Positions 44,049-54,103 of a DNA stretch of 64,000 bases are shown in pieces. The stretch is from NCBI RefSeq assembly GCF_008369325.1, contig NZ_VOBI01000005.1, positions 62,001-126,000 on the forward strand, in the 5' to 3' direction. The stretch comes from Pseudomonas sp. ANT_H12B. GTDB lineage: Bacteria > Pseudomonadota > Gammaproteobacteria > Pseudomonadales > Pseudomonadaceae. The translations under genes were made by a program, and so were the position numbers. How positions within the stretch are numbered: the first letter of the stretch is position 1; every line of letters begins with the position of its first letter. The notes beneath the pieces are model-generated. The model was not told where the DNA came from. It made no database searches and saw nothing but the letters and a program-made list of their open reading frames with translations.

Positions 44049-44168
44049 CGAGTGACCTGAATCAACTGGTCCGACCGATCAAGAAAACCGTCTGTCATCC
44101 CATCAACAACGGCTCTTGCTCAGCATAGACAATCAGGTCGCCACATCCGTTAGCCTGGAGTTCTAAAC

Positions 44169-45995
44169 ATGCATCCCCGCGTCCTTGAGGTCACCGAACG
44201 GCTTATCGCCCGTAGCCGCGCCACGCGTGAGGCTTACCTTGCACTGATTCGTGGTGCTGCCAGCGACGGTCCCATGCGCGGCAAGCTGCAATGCGCCAAC
44301 TTCGCCCATGGCGTGGCCGGTTGCGGCACCGACGACAAGAACAGTCTGCGGATGATGAACTCCGCGAACATTGCGATTGTTTCGTCTTATAACGACATGC
44401 TCTCGGCGCACCAGCCGTACGAAGTCTTTCCTGAACAGATCAAAAAAGCCCTGCGTGAGATTGGCTCTGTCGGCCAGTTCGCCGGTGGCACCCCGGCCAT
44501 GTGCGATGGCGTAACCCAAGGCGAGCCGGGCATGGAGCTGAGCCTGCCCAGCCGCGAAGTGATAGCGCTGTCTACCGCCGTGGCGTTGTCCCATAACATG
44601 TTTGATGGTGCGCTGATGCTCGGCATCTGCGACAAGATCGTCCCGGGCTTGATGATGGGCGCACTGCGTTTCGGTCACTTGCCGACGATCTTCGTGCCGG
44701 GCGGGCCGATGGTCTCGGGCATTTCCAACAAGCAGAAAGCCGACGTCCGCCAGCGCTACGCAGAAGGCAAGGCCAGCCGCGAAGAGCTGCTGGAATCGGA
44801 AATGAAGTCCTACCACAGCCCGGGCACCTGCACCTTTTACGGCACCGCCAACACCAACCAGTTGCTGATGGAAGTCATGGGCCTGCACTTGCCGGGCGCC
44901 TCTTTCGTCAACCCGAACACCCCGTTGCGTGATGCCCTGACCCGCGAAGCGGCGCATCAGGTCACCCGCTTGACCAAGCAGAACGGCGACTTCATGCCGA
45001 TTGGCGAAATCGTCGACGAACGTTCGCTGGTCAACTCCATCGTCGCCTTGCACGCCACCGGCGGCTCGACCAACCACACGCTGCACATGCCGGCGATCGC
45101 CATGGCGGCGGGCATTCAATTGACCTGGCAGGACATGGCCGACCTCTCCGAGGTAGTGCCGACCCTGAGCCACGTCTACCCGAACGGCAAAGCCGACATC
45201 AACCACTTCCAGGCCGCGGGCGGCATGTCGTTCCTGATCCGCGAATTGCTGGAAGCCGGGCTGCTCCACGAGAACGTCAACACGGTGCTGGGTCATGGCC
45301 TGAGCCGTTACACCGTGGAGCCGTTCCTCGATAACGGTGAACTGGTTTGGCGCGAAGGCCCGATCGAAAGCCTCGACGAAACCATCCTGCGTCCGGTCGC
45401 TCGCGCCTTTTCGCCAGAGGGCGGCTTGCGGGTGATGGAAGGTAACCTCGGTCGCGGGGTGATGAAAGTTTCCGCCGTCGCTTTGGAAAACCAGATCGTC
45501 GAAGCACCGGCCATGGTGTTCCAGGATCAGCAGGACCTGGCCGATGCGTTCAAGGCCGGTTTGCTGGAGAAGGATTTCGTCGCCGTGATGCGCTTCCAGG
45601 GCCCGCGCTCCAACGGCATGCCGGAACTGCACAAGATGACGCCGTTCCTCGGCGTGCTGCAGGATCGCGGTTTCAAAGTGGCACTGGTGACGGACGGGCG
45701 CATGTCCGGCGCATCGGGGAAAATCCCGGCGGCCATTCACGTCAGCCCCGAAGCGTATGTGGGCGGCGCTTTGGCGCGGGTACAAGAGGGCGATATCATC
45801 CGCGTCGATGGCGCCAAAGGCACTTTGCAGCTTAAGGTGGACGCCGAAGAATTCGCAGCGCGCGAACCTGCCAAGGGCCTGTTGGGCAATAACATCGGCA
45901 GCGGTCGCGAACTGTTTGGTTTCATGCGCATGGCCTTCAGCTCCGCAGAGCAGGGCGCCAGCGCCTTTACTTCTGCCCTGGAGACGCTTAATTGA
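44169..45995 (+). CDS. edd: 6-phosphogluconate dehydratase
   Basis: 608 residues, standard length. IlvD/Edd family with cluster Cys in [12 protein letters not shown] and [19 protein letters not shown], and GGSTNHTLH. It makes 2-keto-3-deoxy-6-phosphogluconate, the first committed Entner-Doudoroff step. Its stop overlaps the glk start (TTGA). A HexR box lies upstream. The gene diverges from gap by 220 bases. Confidence 0.97.
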   Translation: MHPRVLEVTERLIARSRATREAYLALIRGAASDGPMRGKLQCANFAHGVAGCGTDDKNSLRMMNSANIAIVSSYNDMLSAHQPYEVFPEQIKKALREIGSVGQFAGGTPAMCDGVTQGEPGMELSLPSREVIALSTAVALSHNMFDGALMLGICDKIVPGLMMGALRFGHLPTIFVPGGPMVSGISNKQKADVRQRYAEGKASREELLESEMKSYHSPGTCTFYGTANTNQLLMEVMGLHLPGASFVNPNTPLRDALTREAAHQVTRLTKQNGDFMPIGEIVDERSLVNSIVALHATGGSTNHTLHMPAIAMAAGIQLTWQDMADLSEVVPTLSHVYPNGKADINHFQAAGGMSFLIRELLEAGLLHENVNTVLGHGLSRYTVEPFLDNGELVWREGPIESLDETILRPVARAFSPEGGLRVMEGNLGRGVMKVSAVALENQIVEAPAMVFQDQQDLADAFKAGLLEKDFVAVMRFQGPRSNGMPELHKMTPFLGVLQDRGFKVALVTDGRMSGASGKIPAAIHVSPEAYVGGALARVQEGDIIRVDGAKGTLQLKVDAEEFAAREPAKGLLGNNIGSGRELFGFMRMAFSSAEQGASAFTSALETLN

Positions 45996-46942
45996 AACTG
46001 GCTTTGGTCGGTGACATCGGTGGGACCAACGCACGTTTCGCGTTGTGGAAAAACCAGCAGCTGGAATCGATCCAGGTGCTGGCGACGGCGGATCACTCAA
46101 GTCCCGAAGAGGCCATTGGCGTCTACCTGAGCAGCTTGGGGCTCGAGCCGGGCTCGATCGGTTCGGTGTGCCTGTCGGTCGCCGGCCCGGTGAGCGGCGA
46201 CGAATTCAAGTTCACCAACAATCACTGGCGACTCAGCCGCAAGGGGTTCTGCCAGGCCTTGCAGGTGGATCAACTGCTGCTGGTCAATGACTTCTCGGCC
46301 ATGGCGCTGGGCATGACCCGTTTGCAGCCGGACGAGTTTCGGGTGGTCTGCGAAGGCACACCGGAACCGTTGCGGCCGGCCGTGGTGATCGGCCCGGGCA
46401 CGGGTTTGGGCGTTGGCACGTTGCTCGACCTGGGTGAAGGCCGTTTTGCGGCATTGCCGGGGGAGGGCGGTCACGTCGATCTGCCCCTGAGCAGTCTGCG
46501 GGAAACTCAACTGTGGCAGCACATCTTCAACGAGATCGGCCATGTCAGCGCTGAAACGGCATTGAGTGGCAGCGGTTTGCCGCGGGTCTATCGGGCGATC
46601 TGCGCGGTGGACGGTCACGAGCCTGTTCTCGAAACGCCGGAAGCGATTACCGCTGCCGGTCTGGCGGGTGATCCGATTGCCCTGGAAGTGCTTGAGCAGT
46701 TCTGCTGCTGGCTCGGTCGCGTGGCCGGCAATAACGTGCTGACCACTGGCGGGCGCGGTGGCGTGTACATCGTCGGCGGGGTGATTCCGCGGTTTGCCGA
46801 TTTCTTTATCGAAAGCGGTTTTGCACGGTGCTTTGCTGACAAGGGTTGCATGAGCGATTACTTCAAGGGGATTCCGGTGTGGCTGGTGACGGCGCCGTAT
46901 TCCGGATTGATGGGTGCAGGGGTAGCGCTCGATCAGGCCTGA
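45992..46942 (+). CDS. glk: Glucokinase
   Basis: 316 residues, apparently with a TTG start that overlaps the edd stop (TTGA, 45992-45995); no other start gives the full N-terminus [18 protein letters not shown]. Phosphate-1 motif GDIGGTNAR, glucose-binding NDFSAMALG and [11 protein letters not shown], and zinc-free bacterial Glk fold. It phosphorylates glucose imported by GtsABCD. Confidence 0.95.
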   Translation: MKLALVGDIGGTNARFALWKNQQLESIQVLATADHSSPEEAIGVYLSSLGLEPGSIGSVCLSVAGPVSGDEFKFTNNHWRLSRKGFCQALQVDQLLLVNDFSAMALGMTRLQPDEFRVVCEGTPEPLRPAVVIGPGTGLGVGTLLDLGEGRFAALPGEGGHVDLPLSSLRETQLWQHIFNEIGHVSAETALSGSGLPRVYRAICAVDGHEPVLETPEAITAAGLAGDPIALEVLEQFCCWLGRVAGNNVLTTGGRGGVYIVGGVIPRFADFFIESGFARCFADKGCMSDYFKGIPVWLVTAPYSGLMGAGVALDQA

Positions 46943-46954
46943 AATGCAATCAAC

Positions 46955-47046
46955 CTGTAGGAGTGAGCCTGCTCGCGATAGCGGTGTATCAGTCAACCAA
47001 TGCGTTGAATGTAAAACCGCAATCGCGAGCAGGCTCACTCCTACAG
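46955..47046. repeat. REPIN-type inverted repeat (GTAGGAGTGAGC variant)
   Basis: CTGTAGGAGTGAGCCTGCTC and its reverse complement, with 46 bases between, between glk and gltR. Confidence 0.9.
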
Positions 47047-47099
47047 TAGTTTTGTGGTGTTTGTGAAATCGGTGCTTAAGGCATAATCCGCCCAATTCA

Positions 47100-47107
47100 A
47101 ATAACAA
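47100..47107 (+). promoter_or_regulatory. Candidate Crc/Hfq motif before gltR
   Basis: AATAACAA matches AANAANAA and is 12 bases before the GTG, overlapping the ribosome site AAGGA. Confidence 0.45.
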
Positions 47108-47119
47108 GGACGCCTTCCT

Positions 47120-47851
47120 GTGAGCTCAGTCAACAAGTCGATTTTGTTGGTCGATGACGATCAAGAGATACGCGAGTTGCTGGACACCTACCTGACCCGC
47201 GCCGGTTTCCAGGTTCGCACCACGCCCGACGGTGCAGGCTTTCGTCAGGCGATGAACGAGGCGCCGAGCGATCTGGTGATCCTCGATGTGATGCTGCCGG
47301 ACGAGGACGGTTTCAGTCTGTGCCGCTGGATTCGCCAGCACCCGCGTCAGGCGCAGGTGCCGATCATCATGCTCACCGCCAGTTCTGACGAGGCCGACCG
47401 GGTCATCGGTCTGGAACTGGGTGCCGACGACTACCTCGGCAAACCTTTCAGCCCTCGTGAATTGCAGGCGCGCATCAAAGCCTTGTTGCGCCGCGCACAG
47501 TTCGGTCAGGAGCGTTCCGGCAGTGAAGTGCTGGCCTTCGATGAGTGGCGTCTGGACATGGTCAGCCATCGGTTGTTTCACGTCGACGGTGAAGAAGTGA
47601 TTCTCTCCGGTGCCGATTTCGCGCTGCTGAAATTGTTCCTCGATCACCCCCAGGAAATTCTCGACCGCGACACCATCGGCAACGCTACCCGTGGTCGTGA
47701 TTTGATGCCGCTGGATCGCATCGTCGACATGGCCGTCAGCCGTTTGCGCCAGCGCCTGCGCGACACCGAAAAACCGCCGCGGCTGATCCGTACCGTGCGC
47801 GGCAGCGGCTACCAACTGGCCGCCAATGTGGTTGCCAGCAATGGCCACTGA
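47120..47851 (+). CDS. gltR: Response regulator GltR (glucose transport)
   Basis: 243 residues, GTG start. Receiver domain (1-120) with DDD near residue 12, phospho-acceptor Asp in VILDVMLPDEDG and Lys in YLGKPF; OmpR-type winged helix (about 140-240). Paired with gtrS downstream. In P. aeruginosa and P. putida this pair controls glucose uptake genes. AATAACAA, a Crc-type site, lies at 47100-47107. Confidence 0.92.
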   Translation: MSSVNKSILLVDDDQEIRELLDTYLTRAGFQVRTTPDGAGFRQAMNEAPSDLVILDVMLPDEDGFSLCRWIRQHPRQAQVPIIMLTASSDEADRVIGLELGADDYLGKPFSPRELQARIKALLRRAQFGQERSGSEVLAFDEWRLDMVSHRLFHVDGEEVILSGADFALLKLFLDHPQEILDRDTIGNATRGRDLMPLDRIVDMAVSRLRQRLRDTEKPPRLIRTVRGSGYQLAANVVASNGH

Positions 47852-49310
47852 GTTTTTCCGCAAGCTCGCTGCAAGGATTCCCATGCCGCGTTCGCTGCTC
47901 GGGCGGATGCTGCTGCTGACGTTGTTGGCGGTGCTGTTCGCCCAGACACTGTCGAGCGTGATCTGGGTCTCACAACTGCGCGCCACCCAACTTGAAGGCC
48001 TGGTCACCAGCGCCCGTAGCCTCGCTCATTCGATGACCGCCAGTGTCAGTTACTTCCGCTCTCTGCCGGTGGCGTTTCGGCCATTGGTACTTGACCAGTT
48101 GCGCAGCATGGGCGGCACCCGTTTTGTGGTGACGCTCAACGACAAACCCTTAGGCATGGAAGTGTTGCCGATCACCCCGCGCAAGGAAGCGGTGCTCAAA
48201 GCGGTGGACGAAGTACTGCGTCAGTCACTGGGCCACGACACGGATATCTCGGTGACCTTCGTCAGCCCCGAAGACCTGCGGATCTTCAACAGCGGGCTGA
48301 AACTCGATGAATTGCCACGTTCCTGGGCGCACTATGCGTTGACCCTGGAACCGGTGAACCCGCCCGTATTGGTCACGCAAATCCAGATGGCACCGGGCGA
48401 GTGGCTGTACATCGCCTCGCTGCTGCCCGAGCCCTACACCAGTCTTGAAGAGCAAGGCCTGCCGGCACAGCAAGTCTGGTTCATCGTCCTCACCAGCGGT
48501 TTCTTGCTGTTGTTCATCGGTCTGCTGGTGCACTGGCAGAGTCGGCCGCTCAAGCGTTTGGCACGCGCCGCACGGGACATGTCGCTCGGTGCGGAAGTCG
48601 AGCCGGTCGCCGAAGGCGGCGGCAGCGAAGTGGTCGAAGTGGGCCGTGCTTTCAATGCGATGCGCGAGCGCATCAGCCGTTACCTGACCGAGCGCAGCCA
48701 GTTGTTCAGCGCCATTTCCCATGACTTGCGCACGCCGATTACCCGTTTGCGGTTGCGGGTGGAATTGCTTGAAGACGAAAAACTGCAGGCCAAGTTCGGC
48801 CGTGATCTGGATGAGTTGGAGCTGCTGGTCAAAGGCGCACTGCAGTGCGTGAAAGACACCGACATCCACGAAAACATCGAACCGGTGGACCTCAACCATG
48901 TGCTCGATTGTCTGGTGGAACCGTATCTGGCGCCCAACGGCAATGGCCGCGTGACCCAGCAGGGGCGGGCGCTGGCGGCGTATCCGGGCAAACCCTTGGC
49001 GCTCAAGCGTTGTATCGGCAACCTGATCGACAATGCCTTGAAATATGGACAGAAGGCGCACCTGCATATCGATGACGATGAGCGTGCATTCATCTTGCAT
49101 GTCGATGACGAAGGGCCGGGTGTTCCGGAGCAGCGGCTGGAACAGGTTTTCGAACCGCACTTCCGTTTGGCCGGGCAGCAACAGGGTTATGGGTTGGGAT
49201 TGGGGATTGCGCGCAACATTGCGCATAGTCATGGGGGGGAGGTCAGCCTGCAAAACCTGCGTGAGGGCGGGTTAAGGGTGACATTGCAGTTGCCTCGCAG
49301 TATTGATTAG
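47841..49310 (+). CDS. gtrS: Sensor histidine kinase GtrS
   Basis: 489 residues from the ATG at 47841, overlapping gltR by 11 bases; an ATG at 47883 (MPRSLLGRMLLL) with AAGGA upstream is an equal alternative. Two membrane helices (about 20-42 and 211-231), a periplasmic domain that in P. aeruginosa binds 2-ketogluconate or 6-phosphogluconate, HAMP, HisKA with the phospho-His in FSAISHDLRTPITRLRLR, and HATPase (NLIDNALKYG, GLGLGIARNIA). Phosphorylates GltR. Confidence 0.93.
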   Translation: MATEFFRKLAARIPMPRSLLGRMLLLTLLAVLFAQTLSSVIWVSQLRATQLEGLVTSARSLAHSMTASVSYFRSLPVAFRPLVLDQLRSMGGTRFVVTLNDKPLGMEVLPITPRKEAVLKAVDEVLRQSLGHDTDISVTFVSPEDLRIFNSGLKLDELPRSWAHYALTLEPVNPPVLVTQIQMAPGEWLYIASLLPEPYTSLEEQGLPAQQVWFIVLTSGFLLLFIGLLVHWQSRPLKRLARAARDMSLGAEVEPVAEGGGSEVVEVGRAFNAMRERISRYLTERSQLFSAISHDLRTPITRLRLRVELLEDEKLQAKFGRDLDELELLVKGALQCVKDTDIHENIEPVDLNHVLDCLVEPYLAPNGNGRVTQQGRALAAYPGKPLALKRCIGNLIDNALKYGQKAHLHIDDDERAFILHVDDEGPGVPEQRLEQVFEPHFRLAGQQQGYGLGLGIARNIAHSHGGEVSLQNLREGGLRVTLQLPRSID

Positions 49311-49322
49311 TGAGCGCGAGTC

Positions 49323-49398
49323 GCCTTCATCGCGGGCAAGCCACGCTCCCACAGCAATTGCGCCTTACCTGTGGGGGCGGGCTTGCCCGCGATGGCGT
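49323..49398. repeat. REP-type inverted repeat (GGGGGCGGGCTTGCCCGCGA variant)
   Basis: CATCGCGGGCAAGCC-ACGCTCCCACAG and CTGTGGGGGCGGGCTTGCCC, facing outward, between gtrS and the epimerase gene. Different core from the other REPs in the window. Confidence 0.85.
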
Positions 49399-49427
49399 CA
49401 GACCATTACACGAACATCTCAAGCCAA

Positions 49428-49494
49428 ATGTCACAAGTCAGTGACATAACTCGTCCCCTTCGTTACAAGCCCGCCACCGCCCGTTGTTTAGACT
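49428..49494 (+). promoter_or_regulatory. Promoter of the AGE epimerase gene with shared activator motif
   Basis: GTGACAT-N8-CCCTTCGTTAC (49441-49466) ends 22 bases before TAGACT (-10, 49489-49494). The same motif and spacing occur before gtsA. ATGTCAC-N6-GTGACAT (49428-49447) is a perfect dyad overlapping it. No good -35 is present, which fits an activated promoter. Confidence 0.65.
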
Positions 49495-49506
49495 GCCCCC
49501 AGTCAT

Positions 49507-49518
49507 AACAACAAAAAA
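49507..49518 (+). promoter_or_regulatory. Candidate Crc/Hfq motif before the AGE epimerase gene
   Basis: AACAACAAAAAA, consecutive AAN triplets, directly overlapping the ribosome site AAAAGG and 8 bases before the ATG. Confidence 0.6.
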
Positions 49519-49526
49519 GGCACCCC

Positions 49527-50786
49527 ATGGACACCTTCCGCCCGGCCTTCAGCAGTTGGCTGAACGCACCCGCTCACCAGCAATGGCTCGCCGCCGAAGG
49601 TCTGCGCCTGCTGGCGTTTGCCAAGGCTTCAAAGCTCCCCGAGGGCTTCGGCAATCTTGACGATCAGGGTCGCCTCCCGGCGAACGCCCAAGCCGAAACC
49701 ATGAACACTGCGCGCATGACCCACAGCTTCGCCATGGCCCACATTCAAGGCTTGGCGGGGTTTGCCGAATTGGTGGATCACGGCGTCAAAGCCCTTAGCG
49801 GACCGCTGCGCGATGACGATCACGGGGGCTGGTTCGCCGCTCCCGAACATCGCGACGGCAACACCGACAAGGCAGCCTACCTGCACGCCTTCGTCGCGTT
49901 GGCCGCGAGTTCTGCGGTGGCCGCGCAACGTCCCGGCGCGCAGGCTTTGCTCGATGACGCGATCAACATCATCGACACGCATTTCTGGAGCGAGGAGGAG
50001 GGCGCAATGCGCGAATCCTTCAACCGCGACTGGAGCGTCGAAGAAGCCTATCGCGGTGCCAACAGCAACATGCACGCTACCGAAGCCTTTCTCGCACTGG
50101 CGGATGTCACCGACGACAACCGTTGGCTGATCCGCGCGCAGCGTATCGTCGAGCGAGTCATCCACGTTCATGCCGCCGCCAACGATTATCTGGTGGTCGA
50201 GCACTTCGATCAGAACTGGCAGCCGCTGCGCGACTACAACCACGACAACCCGGCCGATGGTTTTCGCCCTTACGGCACCACGCCGGGCCACGGTTTCGAA
50301 TGGGCGCGGCTGTTGCTGCACCTCGAAGCGGCGCGGGTGCAGGCCGGGATGCTCACGCCGGGCTGGCTGGCGACTGACGCGCAAAAACTCTTCGATCACA
50401 ATTGCCGTCATGGCTGGAACGTCGACGGGCTACCTGGGATTGTCTACACCCTCGACTGGGACAATCGCGCCGTGGTTCGCCATCGCTTGCACTGGACTCA
50501 TTGCGAAGCCAGCGCTGCGGCCAGCGCCTTGCTCAAGCGTACTGGCGACGAGCAGTACGAAGCCTGGTATCGGTTGTTCTGGGAATTTTGTGACAGTCAT
50601 TTCATCGATCGATGCGATGGCAGTTGGCACCATGAACTCGATCCGCAAAACCGCCCGAGCGCCGATATCTGGGCCGGCAAACCCGATCTGTATCACGCCT
50701 GGCAAGCCGTGCTGATCCCGCGCCTGCCGTTGGCGCCGAGCATGGCCACTGCCGTGGGGCAGTTGTCCCGGAGCGCTCCTGTGTAA
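49527..50786 (+). CDS. AGE-family epimerase/isomerase (mannose/glucose isomerase type)
   Basis: 419 residues. N-acylglucosamine 2-epimerase family, an alpha/alpha six-barrel. Conserved RMTHSFAMAH, NSNMHATEAFLALADVTD and a later HGFEWARLL are typical of the mannose and sulfoquinovose isomerase branch. It may interconvert mannose or fructose with glucose to feed the adjacent pathway. Own promoter with the gtsA-like motif. Substrate is inferred from context. Confidence 0.85.
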   Translation: MDTFRPAFSSWLNAPAHQQWLAAEGLRLLAFAKASKLPEGFGNLDDQGRLPANAQAETMNTARMTHSFAMAHIQGLAGFAELVDHGVKALSGPLRDDDHGGWFAAPEHRDGNTDKAAYLHAFVALAASSAVAAQRPGAQALLDDAINIIDTHFWSEEEGAMRESFNRDWSVEEAYRGANSNMHATEAFLALADVTDDNRWLIRAQRIVERVIHVHAAANDYLVVEHFDQNWQPLRDYNHDNPADGFRPYGTTPGHGFEWARLLLHLEAARVQAGMLTPGWLATDAQKLFDHNCRHGWNVDGLPGIVYTLDWDNRAVVRHRLHWTHCEASAAASALLKRTGDEQYEAWYRLFWEFCDSHFIDRCDGSWHHELDPQNRPSADIWAGKPDLYHAWQAVLIPRLPLAPSMATAVGQLSRSAPV

Positions 50787-50793
50787 CCATGTC

Positions 50794-50847
50794 GTGACAT
50801 TCAAGCGTCCCTTCGTTACCTGCGAAGGGACAACCCCTGTTTAAAAT
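50794..50847 (+). promoter_or_regulatory. Promoter of gtsA with shared activator motif
   Basis: GTGACAT-N8-CCCTTCGTTAC (50794-50819), then TAAAAT (-10, 50842-50847) 22 bases on. Identical order and spacing to the site at 49441. A separate inverted repeat, GTCCCTTCG / CGAAGGGAC, overlaps it. Confidence 0.65.
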
Positions 50848-50880
50848 CCTATGCAGCGCAAGCACCAGACTTGCATGCAT

Positions 50881-50891
50881 AACAACAAGAA
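50881..50891 (+). promoter_or_regulatory. Candidate Crc/Hfq motif before gtsA
   Basis: AACAACAAGAA, 12 bases before the ATG and joined to the ribosome site AAAGG. Crc/Hfq is known to repress glucose uptake genes in P. putida. Confidence 0.6.
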
Positions 50892-50903
50892 AGGTAATTC
50901 TAG

Positions 50904-52205
50904 ATGAATGCGATTTCTCGCCTCGCTACTGTCATTTCTCTTGCCTCATTGCTTCCTGTCTCTGCATTCCCTGTCAGTGCACTTGCCGCCGATTCCAAAG
51001 GTTCGGTAGAAGTCGTTCACTGGTGGACGTCCGGTGGCGAAAAAGCTGCTGTCGATGTTCTCAAGGCCCAAGTTGAAAAAGACGGCTTCACCTGGAAGGA
51101 CGGCGCCGTCGCCGGTGGTGGCGGCGCTACCGCCATGACCGTACTGAAAAGTCGCGCCGTGGCCGGCAACCCGCCGGGTGTCGCGCAGATCAAAGGTCCG
51201 GACATCCAGGAATGGGCCAGCACCGGTTTGCTCGACACCGACGCGTTGAAAGACGTCGCCAAAGCCGAGAAGTGGGACAGCCTGCTCGACAAGAAAGTCT
51301 CCGATACCGTGAAGTTCGAAGGTAATTACGTGGCCGTGCCGGTGAACATTCACCGCGTCAACTGGCTGTGGATCAATCCGGAAGTCTTCAAGAAAGCCGG
51401 TATCGAAAAAGCTCCGACCACGCTTCAGGAGTTCTACGCAGCCGGCGATAAGCTCAAGGCTGCGGGCTTCATTGCGCTTGCCCACGGCGGCCAACCTTGG
51501 CAGGACAGCACCGTGTTCGAAGCGGTGGTGCTTTCGGTGATGGGCGTCGACGGCTACAAGAAAGCCCTGGTCGACCTGGACAATGCCGCCCTGACCGGTC
51601 CTGAAATGGTCAAGTCGCTGACCGAGCTGAAGAAAGTCGCGACCTACATGGACGTCGACGGCAAAGGCCAGGACTGGAACCTGGAAGCGGCCAAGGTCAT
51701 CAACGGCAAGGCCGGCATGCAGATCATGGGTGACTGGGCCAAGAGCGAGTGGACAGCGGCCAAGAAAGTCGCCGGCAAGGACTACGAGTGCGTAGCGTTC
51801 CCGGGCACCGACAAGGCCTTCACCTACAACATCGACTCCCTGGCCGTGTTCAAGCAGAAAGACAAGGGCACTGCTGCTGCTCAGCAGGACATTGCCAAGG
51901 TCGTGCTGGGTGAGAACTTCCAGAAAGTCTTCAGCATCAACAAGGGTTCGATTCCGGTTCGAATCGACATGCTGAGCGACATGGACAAGTACGGTTTCGA
52001 CTCCTGCGCCCAGACCGCTGCCAAGGACTTCCTGGCGGACGCCAAGTCTGGTGGCCTGCAGCCGAGCATGGCGCACAACATGGCGACCACGCTGGCGGTA
52101 CAAGGCGCGTTCTTTGATGTCGTGACCAACTACATCAACGATCCGAAAGCCGATCCTGCTACTGCCGCCAAGCAACTGGGCACAGCGGTCAAGTCCGCCA
52201 AGTAA
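50904..52205 (+). CDS. gtsA: Glucose ABC transporter substrate-binding protein
   Basis: 433 residues. Signal peptide (cut near ALAA-DSKG, about residue 29) and a type 1 solute-binding fold ([22 protein letters not shown]-like hinge). Periplasmic receptor for glucose, partner of GtsBCD. A REP element separates it from gtsB, which could let the binding protein be made in excess. Confidence 0.96.
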   Translation: MNAISRLATVISLASLLPVSAFPVSALAADSKGSVEVVHWWTSGGEKAAVDVLKAQVEKDGFTWKDGAVAGGGGATAMTVLKSRAVAGNPPGVAQIKGPDIQEWASTGLLDTDALKDVAKAEKWDSLLDKKVSDTVKFEGNYVAVPVNIHRVNWLWINPEVFKKAGIEKAPTTLQEFYAAGDKLKAAGFIALAHGGQPWQDSTVFEAVVLSVMGVDGYKKALVDLDNAALTGPEMVKSLTELKKVATYMDVDGKGQDWNLEAAKVINGKAGMQIMGDWAKSEWTAAKKVAGKDYECVAFPGTDKAFTYNIDSLAVFKQKDKGTAAAQQDIAKVVLGENFQKVFSINKGSIPVRIDMLSDMDKYGFDSCAQTAAKDFLADAKSGGLQPSMAHNMATTLAVQGAFFDVVTNYINDPKADPATAAKQLGTAVKSAK

Positions 52206-52216
52206 TGCTTGGCCCC

Positions 52217-52306
52217 TGTAGGAGCGAGCCTGCTCGCGATGGCGGTGTATCAGTTGATGCATCCAGTGTCTGACACTCAGCTATCGCGAGCAGGCTCACT
52301 CCTACA
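52217..52306. repeat. REPIN-type inverted repeat between gtsA and gtsB
   Basis: TGTAGGAGCGAGCCTGCTCGCGA and near complement. Such a hairpin 3' of a binding-protein gene can protect the upstream mRNA, as known for malE-malF. Confidence 0.9.
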
Positions 52307-52354
52307 AGGGGAAGCATTTCCAACGTAAATTTTCTCTTCGTACTGGATCTTCCC

Positions 52355-53263
52355 ATGAGTTCTGTTGCTGTGTTCAGCAAGGCCTCGCCGTTCGATGCAT
52401 TGCAGCGCTGGCTCCCTAAACTGGTGCTGGCGCCGAGCATGTTCATCGTCCTGGTGGGCTTCTATGGCTATATCCTCTGGACGTTTGTCCTGTCGTTCAC
52501 CAGTTCGACCTTTCTGCCGACTTACAAGTGGGCAGGCCTGGCGCAATACCAGCGGCTGTTCGAAAACGACCGTTGGTGGGTAGCGAGCAAGAACCTGGCG
52601 GTTTTCGGCGGCATGTTTATCGGCATTACCTTGGTGATCGGTGTGCTGCTGGCGGTGTTTCTTGATCAGCGCATTCGTCGCGAAGGTTTCATCCGCACCA
52701 TCTACCTGTACCCGATGGCGCTCTCGATGATCGTCACCGGTACTGCCTGGAAGTGGCTGCTCAACCCGGGCATGGGCCTGGACAAATTGTTGCGTGACTG
52801 GGGCTGGGAAGGCTTTCGCCTGGACTGGCTGATCGACCCGGATCGCGTGGTGTATTGCCTGGTGATCGCGGCGGTATGGCAAGCCTCGGGTTTTATCATG
52901 GCGATGTTCCTCGCCGGTCTGCGTGGCGTTGATCAATCGATCATCCGCGCCGCCCAGATCGATGGTGCGAGCATGCCGCGGATCTACCTGAAAGTGGTGT
53001 TGCCGAGCCTGCGCCCGGTGTTCTTCAGCGCCGTGATGATCCTGGCCCACATCGCGATCAAGAGTTTCGACCTGGTGGCGGCAATGACCGCCGGTGGCCC
53101 GGGTTACTCCTCCGACCTGCCTGCGATGTTCATGTATTCCTTCACCTTCAGCCGCGGCCAGATGGGCATGGGTTCGGCCAGTGCGATTCTGATGCTCGGT
53201 GCGATTCTCGCAATCATCGTGCCTTACCTGTACTCCGAGCTGAGGACCAAGCGTCATGACTAG
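52355..53263 (+). CDS. gtsB: Glucose ABC transporter permease GtsB
   Basis: 302 residues, about six membrane helices, with the EAA-type cytoplasmic loop (RAAQIDGASMPRIYLKVVLPSLRP) near residue 205. Inner-membrane partner of GtsC. Its end overlaps gtsC by 8 bases. Confidence 0.95.
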   Translation: MSSVAVFSKASPFDALQRWLPKLVLAPSMFIVLVGFYGYILWTFVLSFTSSTFLPTYKWAGLAQYQRLFENDRWWVASKNLAVFGGMFIGITLVIGVLLAVFLDQRIRREGFIRTIYLYPMALSMIVTGTAWKWLLNPGMGLDKLLRDWGWEGFRLDWLIDPDRVVYCLVIAAVWQASGFIMAMFLAGLRGVDQSIIRAAQIDGASMPRIYLKVVLPSLRPVFFSAVMILAHIAIKSFDLVAAMTAGGPGYSSDLPAMFMYSFTFSRGQMGMGSASAILMLGAILAIIVPYLYSELRTKRHD

Positions 53264-54101
53264 TTTCGCTGCCAAACCTTCCATCAGCCTGAGTCGCATC
53301 GCGATCTACGGCGTGCTGATCCTGGCCGTATTGCTTTACCTGATACCGCTGGTGGTCATGCTGTTGACCAGTTTCAAGACGCCGGAAGACATCAACACCG
53401 GCAACCTGCTGAGCTGGCCGACCGTGGTCAGCGGCATTGGCTGGGTCAAGGCCTGGGCCACGGTCGACGGGTATTTCTGGAACTCGATCAAGATCACCGT
53501 CCCGGCGGTGCTGATCTCCACCGCCATCGGTGCGCTGAACGGCTATGTGCTGTCGATGTGGCGCTTTCGTGGCTCGCAACTGTTTTTCGGCCTGCTGCTG
53601 TTCGGTTGCTTCCTGCCGTTCCAGACCGTCCTGCTGCCGGCCTCGTTCACCCTCGGCAAAATGGGCCTGGCCAGCACCACCACGGGCCTGGTGTTCGTGC
53701 ATGTGGTCTACGGTCTGGCGTTCACCACGCTGTTTTTCCGTAACTACTACGTCAGCGTTCCCGATGCGCTGGTGAAGGCGGCGCGGCTCGATGGCGCAGG
53801 GTTCTTCACCATCTTCCGCTTGATCATCCTGCCGATGTCCACTCCGATCATCATGGTCTGCCTGATCTGGCAGTTCACCCAGATCTGGAACGACTTCCTG
53901 TTCGGCGTGGTGTTCTCCAGCGGAGATTCGCAACCCATCACGGTGGCGTTGAACAACTTGGTCAACACCAGTACCGGGGCCAAGGAATACAACGTTGATA
54001 TGGCGGCGGCGATGATCGCCGGGCTGCCGACCCTGCTGGTCTATGTGGTCGCAGGCAAGTATTTCGTGCGCGGGCTGACGGCCGGCGCAGTCAAGGGGTA
54101 A
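53256..54101 (+). CDS. gtsC: Glucose ABC transporter permease GtsC
   Basis: 281 residues, six membrane helices, EAA loop KAARLDGAGFFTIFRLIILP near residue 175 and the C-terminal MalG-like GLTAGAVKG. ATG overlaps gtsB. The gtsD ATG is 3 bases after its stop. Confidence 0.95.
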   Translation: MTSFAAKPSISLSRIAIYGVLILAVLLYLIPLVVMLLTSFKTPEDINTGNLLSWPTVVSGIGWVKAWATVDGYFWNSIKITVPAVLISTAIGALNGYVLSMWRFRGSQLFFGLLLFGCFLPFQTVLLPASFTLGKMGLASTTTGLVFVHVVYGLAFTTLFFRNYYVSVPDALVKAARLDGAGFFTIFRLIILPMSTPIIMVCLIWQFTQIWNDFLFGVVFSSGDSQPITVALNNLVNTSTGAKEYNVDMAAAMIAGLPTLLVYVVAGKYFVRGLTAGAVKG

Positions 54102-54103
54102 TC

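Noticed and set aside
44163..46100. Minus-strand open frame of 645 codons over edd
   Set aside because: Antisense shadow; edd is fully recognised on the plus strand.
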